Assembly: GCA_002393575.1 (NCBI GenBank)
Contig: DGSN01000051.1
Coordinates: 33,256-94,603, forward strand
DNA length: 61,348 bases
Origin: Prevotellaceae bacterium UBA4361
GTDB lineage: Bacteria > Bacteroidota > Bacteroidia > Bacteroidales > Bacteroidaceae
Direction of reading: 5' to 3'
Shown here: piece after piece, positions 7,741 to 15,753 of the stretch
Position numbering within the stretch: position 1 is the stretch's first letter
How the letters are laid out: every line of letters begins with the position of its first letter
Notes under the pieces: generated by a model
What the model was told of the DNA's origin: nothing
The model's database searches: none
What the model saw: only the letters and a program-made list of their open reading frames with translations
Translations under genes and position numbers: made by a program

Positions 7741-8121
7741 TTATTCGTTTTTACTTTCGAGTTTTTCTTTTACGTTGTCGGCGAAGTCGGAGGCTGCTTC
7801 TTTGGCGGTGGCGAGTTTTTCTTCTGCCACTTTTCGGAATTCTTCTGTTTTCTCGACTGCGTCTTTCTTGAATTCTTCGAATTTCTCTTTGGCTGCATCA
7901 ATCTTGTCGCCATACTTTTCGTTGAATTCGTCTTTGGCTGCTTCGGCTTTTTCTGCAACGTCTTTTGCTACGTCGGATGCTTTTTCTGCAAGGTTTTCCA
8001 TTGCTTCTTTGGCATCGGATGCTATGTCTGCTACTTTTTCAGCTGCTTCTTTGCTGATTCTCTGAAGTTCTTCTTTGTCGCCGTTCTTGATGGCGTCCCA
8101 AAGTTTTTCTAATGATCCCAT
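7741..8121 (-). CDS. Small Ala/Lys/Glu-rich coiled-coil protein
   Basis: A 126-residue protein with no signal peptide. It is made almost entirely of Ala, Lys, Glu, Asp and Phe in an 11-residue-like helical rhythm (EKASDVAKDVAEKAEAAKDE). This resembles apolipoprotein-, LEA- or YtxH-like amphipathic helices, and it is probably cytoplasmic or peripherally membrane-associated. The family cannot be fixed from composition alone. It is transcribed from a -7 element at 8181-8188 that is back to back with the tatD promoter. Confidence 0.65.
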   Translation of the reverse strand: MGSLEKLWDAIKNGDKEELQRISKEAAEKVADIASDAKEAMENLAEKASDVAKDVAEKAEAAKDEFNEKYGDKIDAAKEKFEEFKKDAVEKTEEFRKVAEEKLATAKEAASDFADNVKEKLESKNE

Positions 8122-8180
8122 GGTGTTCGTTTTTTTTTGATTGTTAGTAAAAAGCTTGTGATTTGTGTTATTTGATTGTA

Positions 8181-8199
8181 CAAAAATATGATATTTTTG
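8181..8199. promoter_or_regulatory. Back-to-back divergent -7 elements
   Basis: TATTTTTG occurs on the minus strand at 8181-8188 (for the coiled-coil gene) and on the plus strand at 8192-8199 (for tatD). Both fit the Bacteroidetes TAnnTTTG consensus and are separated by only 3 bp. The two transcription units probably cannot be initiated simultaneously. Confidence 0.6.
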
Positions 8200-8244
8200 C
8201 TGTTTTGCAAAATTTTTAGTCGGAAAAGTTCGTTATTGTTGACA

Positions 8245-8862
8245 ATGAGATACGTTGATTTGCATACACATCGAAAAGGTGATAATAAGTACAATGCGCA
8301 AGGTACAAGGTACAGCGTGGTGAATTGTGCGCCGACGGATGAGCTGGACGGGTTGAGGTATTGCTCTGTTGGGATTCATCCGTGGGACGTGGCGGTGGGT
8401 TGGCATGAGGATTTTGAAAGGCTGAAGGAACGGGTGCTATTGCCGCAGGTGGTGGCGATAGGTGAATGTGGTTTGGACAAGCTGAGAGGGGGTGAGTGGT
8501 TGTTGCAGATGGAGTGCTTTCAGGCGCAAATCGACTTGGCAAGGATGGTGGGAAAGCCTTTGATTCTGCACTGCGTGAAGGCGGTGGATGAGGTGATGAG
8601 GATGTGTGTGGGTGTGAAATGTGTTTTTCATGGTTTTCGTGGGAAACCTGAACTTGCCAAACAGCTTTTGGGGAGGGAATTTGATTTGTCGTTTGGCGAG
8701 AGGTTCAATGTGGAGAGCTTGGCTTTGGCTTGGCAAGCGGGGAGGATGTGGCTGGAAACGGACGAGAGCGAACTGGGGATTGAGGAAATTTATGAGCGTG
8801 CTGCAAGGGCTTTGCGCATTTCGCCGACGGACATTGTTGTGCCTGGGACGGTGAGTTGGTGA
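8245..8862 (+). CDS. TatD-family metal-dependent hydrolase
   Basis: About 205 residues from the ATG at 8245, which follows the promoter and starts MRYVDLHTH, where the HTH metal ligands belong. Other TatD landmarks are VGIHPWD, AIGECGLDK, LILHCVKA, FHGFRG and LETDES. Family members are Mg-dependent DNases or deacylase-like phosphohydrolases of the amidohydrolase superfamily. At ~205 residues it is shorter than the ~260 of E. coli TatD, which is usual for Bacteroidales versions. Its 3' end overlaps the 3' end of convergent folK by 73 bp. Confidence 0.85.
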   Translation: MRYVDLHTHRKGDNKYNAQGTRYSVVNCAPTDELDGLRYCSVGIHPWDVAVGWHEDFERLKERVLLPQVVAIGECGLDKLRGGEWLLQMECFQAQIDLARMVGKPLILHCVKAVDEVMRMCVGVKCVFHGFRGKPELAKQLLGREFDLSFGERFNVESLALAWQAGRMWLETDESELGIEEIYERAARALRISPTDIVVPGTVSW

Positions 8863-9257
8863 GCGATTTCATCGAGTGGTTGGAGCACGAACATGCGTTC
8901 GGGAAGATGGGCATGGGGGATGGTGAGTCGTGTGCTGCGGATGATGACGTGGTGGTAGATGAGGATGTCGATGTCGATGAGGCGGTCATGATAGACACCG
9001 TTTTTGCTTTTTTCTGTGCGTCCCAGGTCGCGCTCTATGGCTTGTGTGGCATCGAGCAGTTGGTAGGGTAGGAGTGTGGTTTCGATGCCGATGCATGTGT
9101 TGAGAAAACTGTTTTCGGAATGGAATCCCCACGGCTCTGTGACAAGAAAAGCGGATTGGGACACAACGGTCCCAATCCGCTTTTTTATTTCGGAGATGGC
9201 AAGGCGAAGATTTTCTTCTTTGTTGCCAAGATTCGTGCCAAGTGAGAGATAAATCAT
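8790..9257 (-). CDS. folK: 2-amino-4-hydroxy-6-hydroxymethyldihydropteridine diphosphokinase (HPPK)
   Basis: A 155-residue enzyme of folate synthesis that transfers pyrophosphate from ATP to 6-hydroxymethyl-7,8-dihydropterin. It has the N-terminal LSLGTNLG, then TEPWGF, FLNTCIGIET, LGRTEKSKNG, DRLIDIDIL and the IPHAHLPERMFVLQPL signature. Length and motifs are typical. It is the last gene of the minus-strand run from miaB. Its coding sequence contains a near-perfect terminator-like hairpin at 9147-9186 and converges with tatD. Confidence 0.95.
   Translation of the reverse strand: MIYLSLGTNLGNKEENLRLAISEIKKRIGTVVSQSAFLVTEPWGFHSENSFLNTCIGIETTLLPYQLLDATQAIERDLGRTEKSKNGVYHDRLIDIDILIYHHVIIRSTRLTIPHAHLPERMFVLQPLDEIAHQLTVPGTTMSVGEMRKALAARS
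9147..9186 (+). terminator. Intrinsic-terminator-like hairpin inside folK
   Basis: GCGGATTGGGAC at 9151-9162 and GTCCCAATCCGC at 9169-9180 form a perfect 12-bp stem with a 6-nt loop, followed on the plus strand by six T residues (9181-9186). On the plus strand it could end transcripts running out of tatD. On the minus strand the same hairpin lies early in the folK reading frame. Confidence 0.6.
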
Positions 9258-9264
9258 GATGGTT

Positions 9265-9357
9265 GAATGAAGAATGAAGAATGAAAAATGAAGAATGTGT
9301 TTTAGTATATGTAATGTTCATTCTTCATTCTACATTCTTCATTCTTCATTTATATAA
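9265..9357. repeat. GAATGAA 7-bp-period tract, inverted arms
   Basis: AATGAAGAATGAAGAATG-type sequence is followed about 30 bp later by its complement (CATTCTTCATTCTACATTC), so the folK-queA gap can fold into a long imperfect hairpin. The same tract family recurs at most operon junctions in the window. Confidence 0.75.
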
Positions 9358-10411
9358 TGAGCAGCGCGTCGCCGTAGGTACCGAACTTGTAGTCGATGTC
9401 GCCGGTGAGTGCTTCCTTGTATGCCTTCATCACGTTTTCGTAACCGCCAAATGCGCAGGCGAGCATGAGCATGGTGGAGAGTGGAAGCTGGAAGTTGCTG
9501 ACGAAGGAGTCGCACACGCTGAATTCGTATGGAGGGAAGATGAAACGGCTGGTCCAGCCTTCGAATTCCTTCAGGATTCCTTCGGGACCTGCTGCTGTTT
9601 CGGTGGCACGGAGTACGGTGGCTCCGATGGCGCAGACACGTTTGCCGTTGGCTTTCGATTCGTTGACCAGTCGGCATGCTTCTTCTTCCACAAACATCTG
9701 CTCGGAGTCGCACTTGTGCTTGGTGAGGTCTTCCACGTCGATTTGTCGGAAGTTGCCGAGACCAATGTGGAGGGTGATGAATGCTTGGTTGATGCCTACA
9801 ATTTCCATGCGCTTCATCAGTTCGCGTGAGAAGTGGAGTCCTGTGACTGGTGCTGTCACTGCTCCTTCTTTCGATGCGAAGATGGTCTGGAAGTTCTCAA
9901 GGTCTTCTGGTATGGCTTGTCGGATGTGGCGCACGTCGTCGGGGATTGGTGCTTCGCCCAGTGCGTAGAGTTCGCGCTTGAATTCGTCGTGAGGACCGTC
10001 GTAGAGGAAGCGGAGTGTGCGTCCGCGTGAGGTGGTGTTGTCGATGACTTCTGCCACCATTGAGTTGTCTTCTCCGAAGTAGAGTTTGTTTCCTATGCGG
10101 ATTTTTCGTGCTGGGTCAACGAGCACGTCCCACAGGCGTAGTTCTTCGTTGAGTTCGCGAAGCAGGAACACTTCTATCTTTGCTCCCGTCTTTTCCTTGT
10201 TGCCGTAGAGGCGAGCAGGGAAAACTCGGGTGTCGTTGAAGATGAATGTGTCGCCATCGTCAAAATACTGGATTATATCCTTGAAAAGTTTATGTTCTAT
10301 TTCACCAGTGTTCTTGTGGAGCACCATCAGTTTTGCCTCGTCGCGGTTTTTAGGCGGATTCACGGCAATCTTCTCGTCGGGGAGTTTGAATTTGAATTGG
10401 GAGAGTTTCAT
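9350..10411 (-). CDS. queA: S-adenosylmethionine:tRNA ribosyltransferase-isomerase
   Basis: A 353-residue enzyme of queuosine biosynthesis, moving the ribosyl part of SAM to preQ1-modified tRNA to give epoxyqueuosine. It starts MKLSQFKFKLPDEKIA and shows FNDTRVFPARLYG, KTGAKIEVFLL, APVTGLHF, ITLHIGLGNF and the downstream SNFQLP motif near residue 305, in the family's order and at its usual length. It lies between truB and folK on the same strand. Confidence 0.95.
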   Translation of the reverse strand: MKLSQFKFKLPDEKIAVNPPKNRDEAKLMVLHKNTGEIEHKLFKDIIQYFDDGDTFIFNDTRVFPARLYGNKEKTGAKIEVFLLRELNEELRLWDVLVDPARKIRIGNKLYFGEDNSMVAEVIDNTTSRGRTLRFLYDGPHDEFKRELYALGEAPIPDDVRHIRQAIPEDLENFQTIFASKEGAVTAPVTGLHFSRELMKRMEIVGINQAFITLHIGLGNFRQIDVEDLTKHKCDSEQMFVEEEACRLVNESKANGKRVCAIGATVLRATETAAGPEGILKEFEGWTSRFIFPPYEFSVCDSFVSNFQLPLSTMLMLACAFGGYENVMKAYKEALTGDIDYKFGTYGDALLII

Positions 10412-10450
10412 TAAAGTGAAATAATTATGAGAATGTTATATTTTTTATTA

Positions 10451-10520
10451 ACTCCTGAAGAAATAGACTAAATGTACTAAATATAAAATTTTTGCCAATT
10501 TTGCCGATTTCTTTAGGAGA
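10451..10520. repeat. 70-bp repeat abutting the truB stop codon
   Basis: Starts ACTCCTGAAGAAATAGAC and ends GATTTCTTTAGGAGA-like. It is the same family as 928-1002 and 7342-7508. Its last base touches the first base of the truB stop codon. Confidence 0.8.
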
Positions 10521-11342
10521 TTATAAAGCTATTTCTTGTGAATTGACAAATGATTCGAAATCGGTGATTTCGATGGACTGTTGCAGTGTGTAGTTGCCAA
10601 TGCGAGTGCGGCAGAGAGAGGTGAGATAGGCTCCGCTTCCGAGTGCTTCACCGATGTCGCGAGCCAGAGCGCGGATGTAGGTTCCCTTGCTGCATACGAT
10701 GCGGATGGTGATGCTGGGATATTGGAGTGGTGCCTGTTCGTTTTCTTTTTGATATTGTTCGATGAGTTCAGGCGTGAGGTTCTTGATGTTGATGGCGTGT
10801 GGCTTGGTGGAGATGTCGGAAACTGTGGTTGGGGTGAGTTGGCATGAGAGGAGTTCTATCTTGTCAATCACCAGAATCTTTGGTTTCAGTTCCACTTCCA
10901 CACCTTTTCGAGCCAGCTTGAAGGCGCGCTTTCCATCCACTTTCACGGCGGAGAAGCGTGGCGGTACTTGTTCGATACGTCCGAGAAACTTCGGGAGTGT
11001 GGCTTCCACGAGTTCTCGGGTGATGTGAGCGGTGGGGAAGGTGGCGTCTTCCGCTGTTTCTCTGTCGAAGGAAGGGGTTGTGGCACCGAGTTTCAGGGTG
11101 GCAATGTATTCCTTCGTTCCTGCTTGCAGTGTGTCAATCTGCTTGGTGGCTTTTCCTGTGCAGACGAGCAGGACACCCGATGCCAGAGGGTCGAGTGTGC
11201 CAGCATGTCCCACCTTCAAGTCCTTAGCCTTCAATCCGAGTCGGGAATTGAGTATGCCACGCACTTTCGACACGATGCGAAAGGATGTCATGGTGTAGGG
11301 CTTGTTGAAACAGAAGATTTCGCCTGTTTGAGGATGAAGCAT
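10521..11342 (-). CDS. truB: tRNA pseudouridine(55) synthase
   Basis: A 273-residue enzyme that makes pseudouridine 55 in the T-loop of tRNAs. The catalytic motif GHAGTLDPLASG places the nucleophile at Asp51. FNKPYTMTSF at the N-terminus, PPRFSAVKVDGKRAFKLAR and CSKGTYIRALARDIG are further TruB hallmarks. It lies 18 bp after uppP on the same strand and is probably co-transcribed. Confidence 0.95.
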   Translation of the reverse strand: MLHPQTGEIFCFNKPYTMTSFRIVSKVRGILNSRLGLKAKDLKVGHAGTLDPLASGVLLVCTGKATKQIDTLQAGTKEYIATLKLGATTPSFDRETAEDATFPTAHITRELVEATLPKFLGRIEQVPPRFSAVKVDGKRAFKLARKGVEVELKPKILVIDKIELLSCQLTPTTVSDISTKPHAINIKNLTPELIEQYQKENEQAPLQYPSITIRIVCSKGTYIRALARDIGEALGSGAYLTSLCRTRIGNYTLQQSIEITDFESFVNSQEIAL

Positions 11343-11360
11343 GATTGTTGGTTAATGGGG

Positions 11361-12203
11361 TTAAGCAAAGAGTTGCCAGATGATGGTGGCAACGCCCACG
11401 ATGGCGCAATAGATGGCAAAGTAGATGAGTTTGCCTTTCTTGACAATGTTAATCATCCATTTGCAAGCCAGACAACCCGTGATGAAGGCTGCCACGAAAC
11501 CGACTACGAGTGCCGACACGCTGATGCCTGCCATTGCTGCCTCGACACCTTCTTCAATCATGTCCTTCACGTCGAGCAATGCTTGTCCGAGAATCGGAGG
11601 AATTACCATGAGGAAGGAGAACTGTGCAAGGTTTTCTTTCTTGTTGCCGAGGATGAGGCCCGTGCCGATGGTGCTGCCCGAACGCGACAGTCCTGGCAGA
11701 ACGGCGCAAGCCTGAGCAATGCCGATGATGAAAGCATCGACGTAGGAGATGTGTTCCTTGGTGCGAGGCTTGGCAATGTAGGAGAAGGAGAGGAGCAGTG
11801 CGGTGATGCACAGGCATACACCCACTACCATCAGACTGGAGAAGTAAGCTTCTACTTGGTCCTTGAAGCAGAGGCCGACGATGCCCACAGGAATCATTGA
11901 AACGATGATGAGGAGCGCATAGTTTTGTTCCTCATTGAGGGAACGAATGCCGTAGGAACTTGGCACGATGCTGTTGCCAGTCTTGAAGAGTCCTTTGAAA
12001 ATCCATGTCACTTCTTTCCAAAGAATGACCAAGGTGGAAAGAACTGTTGCCACGTGTACGGCAATGGTGAATGTCATAATCTTGTCGGGGTCTTCCACAC
12101 TGAGAAGTTCGGCAGCAAGTGCCAAATGTCCGCTACTGCTCACGGGGAGATACTCGGTGAGCCCCTGAAAAATGCCCATGATGAGGGCTTGAAGCCAATC
12201 CAT
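11361..12203 (-). CDS. uppP: Undecaprenyl-diphosphatase
   Basis: A 280-residue polytopic membrane protein (BacA/UppP family). It recycles undecaprenyl pyrophosphate, the lipid carrier for peptidoglycan and O-antigen. The two active-site motifs are visible: GLTEYLPVSSSGHL (Glu17, His26) and PGLSRSGSTIGTG around residue 175. About eight hydrophobic helices and a typical length support it. Confidence 0.95.
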   Translation of the reverse strand: MDWLQALIMGIFQGLTEYLPVSSSGHLALAAELLSVEDPDKIMTFTIAVHVATVLSTLVILWKEVTWIFKGLFKTGNSIVPSSYGIRSLNEEQNYALLIIVSMIPVGIVGLCFKDQVEAYFSSLMVVGVCLCITALLLSFSYIAKPRTKEHISYVDAFIIGIAQACAVLPGLSRSGSTIGTGLILGNKKENLAQFSFLMVIPPILGQALLDVKDMIEEGVEAAMAGISVSALVVGFVAAFITGCLACKWMINIVKKGKLIYFAIYCAIVGVATIIWQLFA

Positions 12204-12219
12204 GTGAATGTAAAGTTTT

Positions 12220-12317
12220 GAATGTAGAATTAAGAGTGAAGAATGAAGAATTAAGAATGATAATTACATGAAGTAAAATACATTCTTCATTCGAAGCGGA
12301 GCAACCATTCTTCATTT
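12220..12317. repeat. GAATGAA-type 7-bp-period tract between DUF3098 and uppP
   Basis: AAGAGTGAAGAATGAAGAAT on the left and CATTCTTCATT on the right make an imperfect inverted pair filling the gap between two co-directional genes. Noncoding. Confidence 0.7.
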
Positions 12318-12323
12318 ATATAA

Positions 12324-12569
12324 TCACTCTTCGTTCTTTATTTTATTTTGATGTTTGGGTTTAACGAGGATGGCAACAACTACGAAGATGAAGCCGAAAA
12401 GACAAACGAGTGGAGCAACCACGATTCTGCGTGTGCTGAAGATGTCGGGGTTGAAGGCTTCTTCTGTTGTGCCACTACCCGACATGAGGATAAAGCCTAA
12501 CACTACAATGAGGAATCCTACCACGAGGAGGATGTAGTTGAGCTTGCCGAATGCAAAATTATTTTTCAT
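12324..12569 (-). CDS. DUF3098 small membrane protein
   Basis: An 81-residue protein with two hydrophobic helices (residues about 12-30 and 50-70), FNPDIFSTRRI between them and a Lys-rich tail. This matches the DUF3098 family, which in Bacteroidetes sits between ftsX and uppP as it does here. No function is established; the position suggests a cell-envelope or division role. Confidence 0.8.
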   Translation of the reverse strand: MKNNFAFGKLNYILLVVGFLIVVLGFILMSGSGTTEEAFNPDIFSTRRIVVAPLVCLFGFIFVVVAILVKPKHQNKIKNEE

Positions 12570-12664
12570 ATCTTTTTGATAAGTTAAAAGTTAATAGTTA
12601 AAAGTTAAAAACTTGCTGTTCATTGGCACTTTTAATTTTTAACTTTCAATTTTTAATTTTTTAG

Positions 12665-13540
12665 TTACACATGATAAAGGTCGTTGCTGCTCATTTTGAG
12701 GTACTTGCTCAGGGAAGCGTAAGTGCAAAGAAAGGTGATGAGCAGACCGAAAGCAAGCACCGTGATGCCTACGATGAGGAGCAGTTTGTTGTCGATGACC
12801 GCATTGATTTCTGGGTCGAACTTCTGCAACCATTGCACACCGAAGTAGATGAACACGTCTGCCAGGATTGCCGACACGATGCCTAAGCAGAGTGCCTGTT
12901 TGAGGAACGGACGACGGATGAAATTCCACGATGCACCCACGAGTTTCATGGTGTTGATGATGAAACGTCGGGCAAAGATGGTGAGTCGAACCGTGTTGTT
13001 GATGAGTTCGAAAGAGATGTAGGTGAACAGGGCAGCGATGATGAGCAGGATGAGAGAGAGCTTGCTGATGTTGTCGTTCACCGACTGCATCAACTCTTTC
13101 TGGTAGAGCACATCAATGATTTTGTCGTTCGACTTGATGCGTCGTACAATGTTCGTGAGGCTGTCGTTGTTGGCAAATGCCGAATTCATCTTGATTTCGA
13201 ACGAAGCCGTAAAAGGGTTTACGTCGATGAATTCAGTGGGGTCGGTTCCCATTGCCTCGGTTTGTTCCTTCAGCGCCTGTTCTTTTGAAATGTATTGAAT
13301 CGACTTCACGTATGGCTGTTTTGCAAATTCAGCCTGAAGTCCTTTCACGTCATCCTCCACGAGGTCGTCGCTCAGCAGGACACTCACGTTGATGTTCTCG
13401 CGGACGTAGGTGGATAGGTTTTGCGCCACGAGTACAAACATGGTGATGGTGCCCAGTAAGATGAGCACAAGCGTAGTGCTGATGCACGAAGTGATGAACT
13501 GCGTGCTAAAGAAACTGCTTCTATGATGTCTTTTTGCCAT
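12665..13540 (-). CDS. ftsX: Cell division permease-like protein FtsX
   Basis: A 291-residue inner-membrane protein. There is one N-terminal transmembrane helix (residues about 18-40), a periplasmic domain with QAEFAKQPYVKSIQYISKEQ, then three helices with the FtsX/MacB core (RRFIINTMKLVGASWNFIR). In other bacteria FtsX partners FtsE and controls peptidoglycan hydrolases. No ftsE is in the window, so any partner is encoded elsewhere. It follows miaB and precedes DUF3098. Confidence 0.9.
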   Translation of the reverse strand: MAKRHHRSSFFSTQFITSCISTTLVLILLGTITMFVLVAQNLSTYVRENINVSVLLSDDLVEDDVKGLQAEFAKQPYVKSIQYISKEQALKEQTEAMGTDPTEFIDVNPFTASFEIKMNSAFANNDSLTNIVRRIKSNDKIIDVLYQKELMQSVNDNISKLSLILLIIAALFTYISFELINNTVRLTIFARRFIINTMKLVGASWNFIRRPFLKQALCLGIVSAILADVFIYFGVQWLQKFDPEINAVIDNKLLLIVGITVLAFGLLITFLCTYASLSKYLKMSSNDLYHV

Positions 13541-13549
13541 ATTGTCTAA

Positions 13550-13655
13550 ATTAAGAATGAAGAACTAAGAATGAAGAATTAAGAATGATAATTACACGTG
13601 TTCAACAAGCAGGGTGAAATACATTCTTCATTCTTAGTTCTTCATTTTTCATTTT
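13550..13655. repeat. GAATGAA-type tract between miaB and ftsX
   Basis: AAGAATGAAGAACTAAGAATG on the left and ATTCTTCATTCTTAGTTCTT on the right give an imperfect long hairpin across the gap between two genes on the same strand. Confidence 0.7.
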
Positions 13656-14967
13656 CAAATACTTCCACTCCTTTCAGCGTGGCTGAAGAAGAGTCGGTGA
13701 TGCGAACTTTCACGAAGTCGCCCACATGGTGGTTGCCACGGTCGAACACCACTACCTTGTTCTGCTGAGTGCGGCCGAAGAGCTGTTCACGAGAGCGTTT
13801 GCTCGTTCCTTCCACCAGAATCTCAAACTCCTTGCCGATGTCCTTACGGTAGCTTTCAGCCGACAGTTCGTTCTGCAAGGCAATCATTTCGTTCAGACGG
13901 CGCAGTTTTGTTTCCTCGGGCACGTCATCAGGCAGATGCTTCGATGCGTAAGTGCCTGGACGCTCCGAATAGCGGAACATGAAAGCAGAGTCGTAACCAC
14001 ATTCGCGCATGAGCGAGAGCGACAACTGGTGGTCTTCCTCCGTTTCGGAATGATAGCCCACGAAGATGTCGGTGGTCAGCCCGCAATCGGGCACAATGCG
14101 ATGGATGGCAGCTACGCGGTCGAGATACCATTCACGTGTGTATTTGCGGTTCATGAGTTTCAGGATGCGGTTGCTACCGCTCTGCACAGGCAGATGGATA
14201 TGTCTGCACACGTTGGGGCAGTCGGCAATCACCTGCAAGGTCTCGTCGCTCATGTCCTTCGGGTGCGAGGTGGTGAAACGAATCCTCATCGTTGGGAAGG
14301 TTTCAGCCACTTTTCGGAGCAACATGGGGAAGCTCACGTCGCCGCATTGGTAGGAATTCACATTTTGTCCGAGGAGCGTCACCTCCTTGTAGTTGCGTTC
14401 CTGGAGGTCGCGCACTTCGTTGAGGATGCTCTCCACGTCGCGACTGCGTTCACGTCCGCGAGTGTAAGGCACGATGCAGTAGTGGCAGAAGTTGTTGCAG
14501 CCACGCATGATGCTTACGAATCCCGACACGTGGTTGGCGTGAATGCGGGTTGGGAGCACATCCTTGTATGTTTCAGTAGTGGAAAGTTCAATGTTGATAG
14601 CCTTCTCGCCCATTTCTGCCGCTGCAAAAAGTTCGGGAAGCGTGAGGTAAGAGTCGGGGCCAGCCACGAGGTCAACGTGATGATGCTCAATGAGTTCGTC
14701 CTTCACGCGCTCTGCCATGCACCCCACAACACCCACAATCAGGCCACCTTTTCCCCGCTTCTGCTTGACAGCGTTGAGCGCCTCCAGTCGGTTCAGGATT
14801 TTCTGCTCTGCATTGTCGCGTACCGAGCAGGTGTTGAGAAGAATAGCATTGGCTTCGTCGAGGTTTTCACAAGTCTCGTAGCCAGCCATCTTCATCACAG
14901 AGGCAATAACTTCACTGTCCGCCACGTTCATTTGGCAGCCATAAGTTTCAATGAGTAATTTCTTCAT
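13642..14967 (-). CDS. miaB: tRNA-2-methylthio-N6-dimethylallyladenosine synthase
   Basis: A 441-residue radical-SAM enzyme that adds the methylthio group to i6A37 of tRNAs. The N-terminal UPF0004 domain has TYGCQMNVADSE and NTCSVRDNAEQ with its three cluster cysteines. The radical-SAM motif is CNNFCHYC near residue 155. A TRAM domain ends the protein (VLVEGTSKRS to VKVRITDS). It is the first gene of the minus-strand run and has a -7 element at 15009-15016. Confidence 0.95.
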   Translation of the reverse strand: MKKLLIETYGCQMNVADSEVIASVMKMAGYETCENLDEANAILLNTCSVRDNAEQKILNRLEALNAVKQKRGKGGLIVGVVGCMAERVKDELIEHHHVDLVAGPDSYLTLPELFAAAEMGEKAINIELSTTETYKDVLPTRIHANHVSGFVSIMRGCNNFCHYCIVPYTRGRERSRDVESILNEVRDLQERNYKEVTLLGQNVNSYQCGDVSFPMLLRKVAETFPTMRIRFTTSHPKDMSDETLQVIADCPNVCRHIHLPVQSGSNRILKLMNRKYTREWYLDRVAAIHRIVPDCGLTTDIFVGYHSETEEDHQLSLSLMRECGYDSAFMFRYSERPGTYASKHLPDDVPEETKLRRLNEMIALQNELSAESYRKDIGKEFEILVEGTSKRSREQLFGRTQQNKVVVFDRGNHHVGDFVKVRITDSSSATLKGVEVFENEK

Positions 14968-15008
14968 GTAATGAAAACGAATCTTTCTTGAAATCTGATT
15001 TCAGCGTG

Positions 15009-15016
15009 CAAAGATA
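15009..15016 (-). promoter_or_regulatory. -7 element of the miaB run
   Basis: TATCTTTG on the minus strand, followed by C, matches the Bacteroidetes consensus and lies about 40 bp before the miaB start. Confidence 0.6.
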
Positions 15017-15112
15017 CAACATTTTTGAGCCCTTGTCAAGACTTTCGGCTAAAAACCGCTGAAACTCAATGAAGTATTAACGCTTTTTTGTTCTTTTTTC
15101 GAAGAAATACAC

Positions 15113-15120
15113 TAACTTTG
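15113..15120 (+). promoter_or_regulatory. -7 element upstream of the thioesterase gene
   Basis: TAACTTTG fits TAnnTTTG. A TTTTTTG block about 22 bp upstream can serve as the -33 box. Confidence 0.55.
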
Positions 15121-15242
15121 CATGACAAAGCGGTTGGATTCTTAGAGACTTCTCTTTCTCTCCTACCACTCAAAACTCTTTTCTGCGAAAACATAAAAAC
15201 TCAAAAACTTATAAACTCAAAAACTCCAAAAACTCTCACATC

Positions 15243-15692
15243 ATGTTCACACAACGCGAATGCGACATCCTGAAAAGCGAGCTCCACGGCACAATGGTGG
15301 AAGCAATGCAAGTGACATTCCTCCCTTCTGACGACGACGTAGCCCTCTGCGAAATGCCTATCACCGACACGGTGCGCCAGTACCTGGGCGTACTGCATGG
15401 CGGTGCCTACTTGGCACTTGCCGAAACCATCGCTGGTGCAGGTTCGCTCCACATCACGGGCTTCGACATGGATGCCAAAGTGTGCGGCACGGAGGTGAGC
15501 GGTTCCCACGTCACCATGTCTGCCACCCACGGCAAGGTCTATGGCAAGGCACGACTCGTCTATGCTGGCTACTCCACCCATGTGTGGAACGTGGAAATCG
15601 TTGGCGAAGATGGCACCGTACTCTCCGTGGAGCGCGTCACCAACCGCATCCTGTGGTCGAAGAAGGAAACCCACAATTTGACCACCAACTAA
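15243..15692 (+). CDS. Hotdog-fold acyl-CoA thioesterase (PaaI/MenI type)
   Basis: A 149-residue single-domain protein with LHGGAYLALAETIAGAGS, the hotdog motif carrying the catalytic Glu in the long helix, and GKARLVYAGYSTHVWNVEIV strands after it. It is similar to 1,4-dihydroxy-2-naphthoyl-CoA thioesterases of menaquinone synthesis, but no men genes are adjacent, so the substrate is uncertain. It has its own promoter and is followed after 61 bp by a membrane protein gene on the same strand. Confidence 0.85.
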   Translation: MFTQRECDILKSELHGTMVEAMQVTFLPSDDDVALCEMPITDTVRQYLGVLHGGAYLALAETIAGAGSLHITGFDMDAKVCGTEVSGSHVTMSATHGKVYGKARLVYAGYSTHVWNVEIVGEDGTVLSVERVTNRILWSKKETHNLTTN

Positions 15693-15753
15693 TCGCAGCG
15701 TAACAACATACCCTTCCTTTTTAACTTTTAACTTTTATTTTTAGCTTTCTTAT

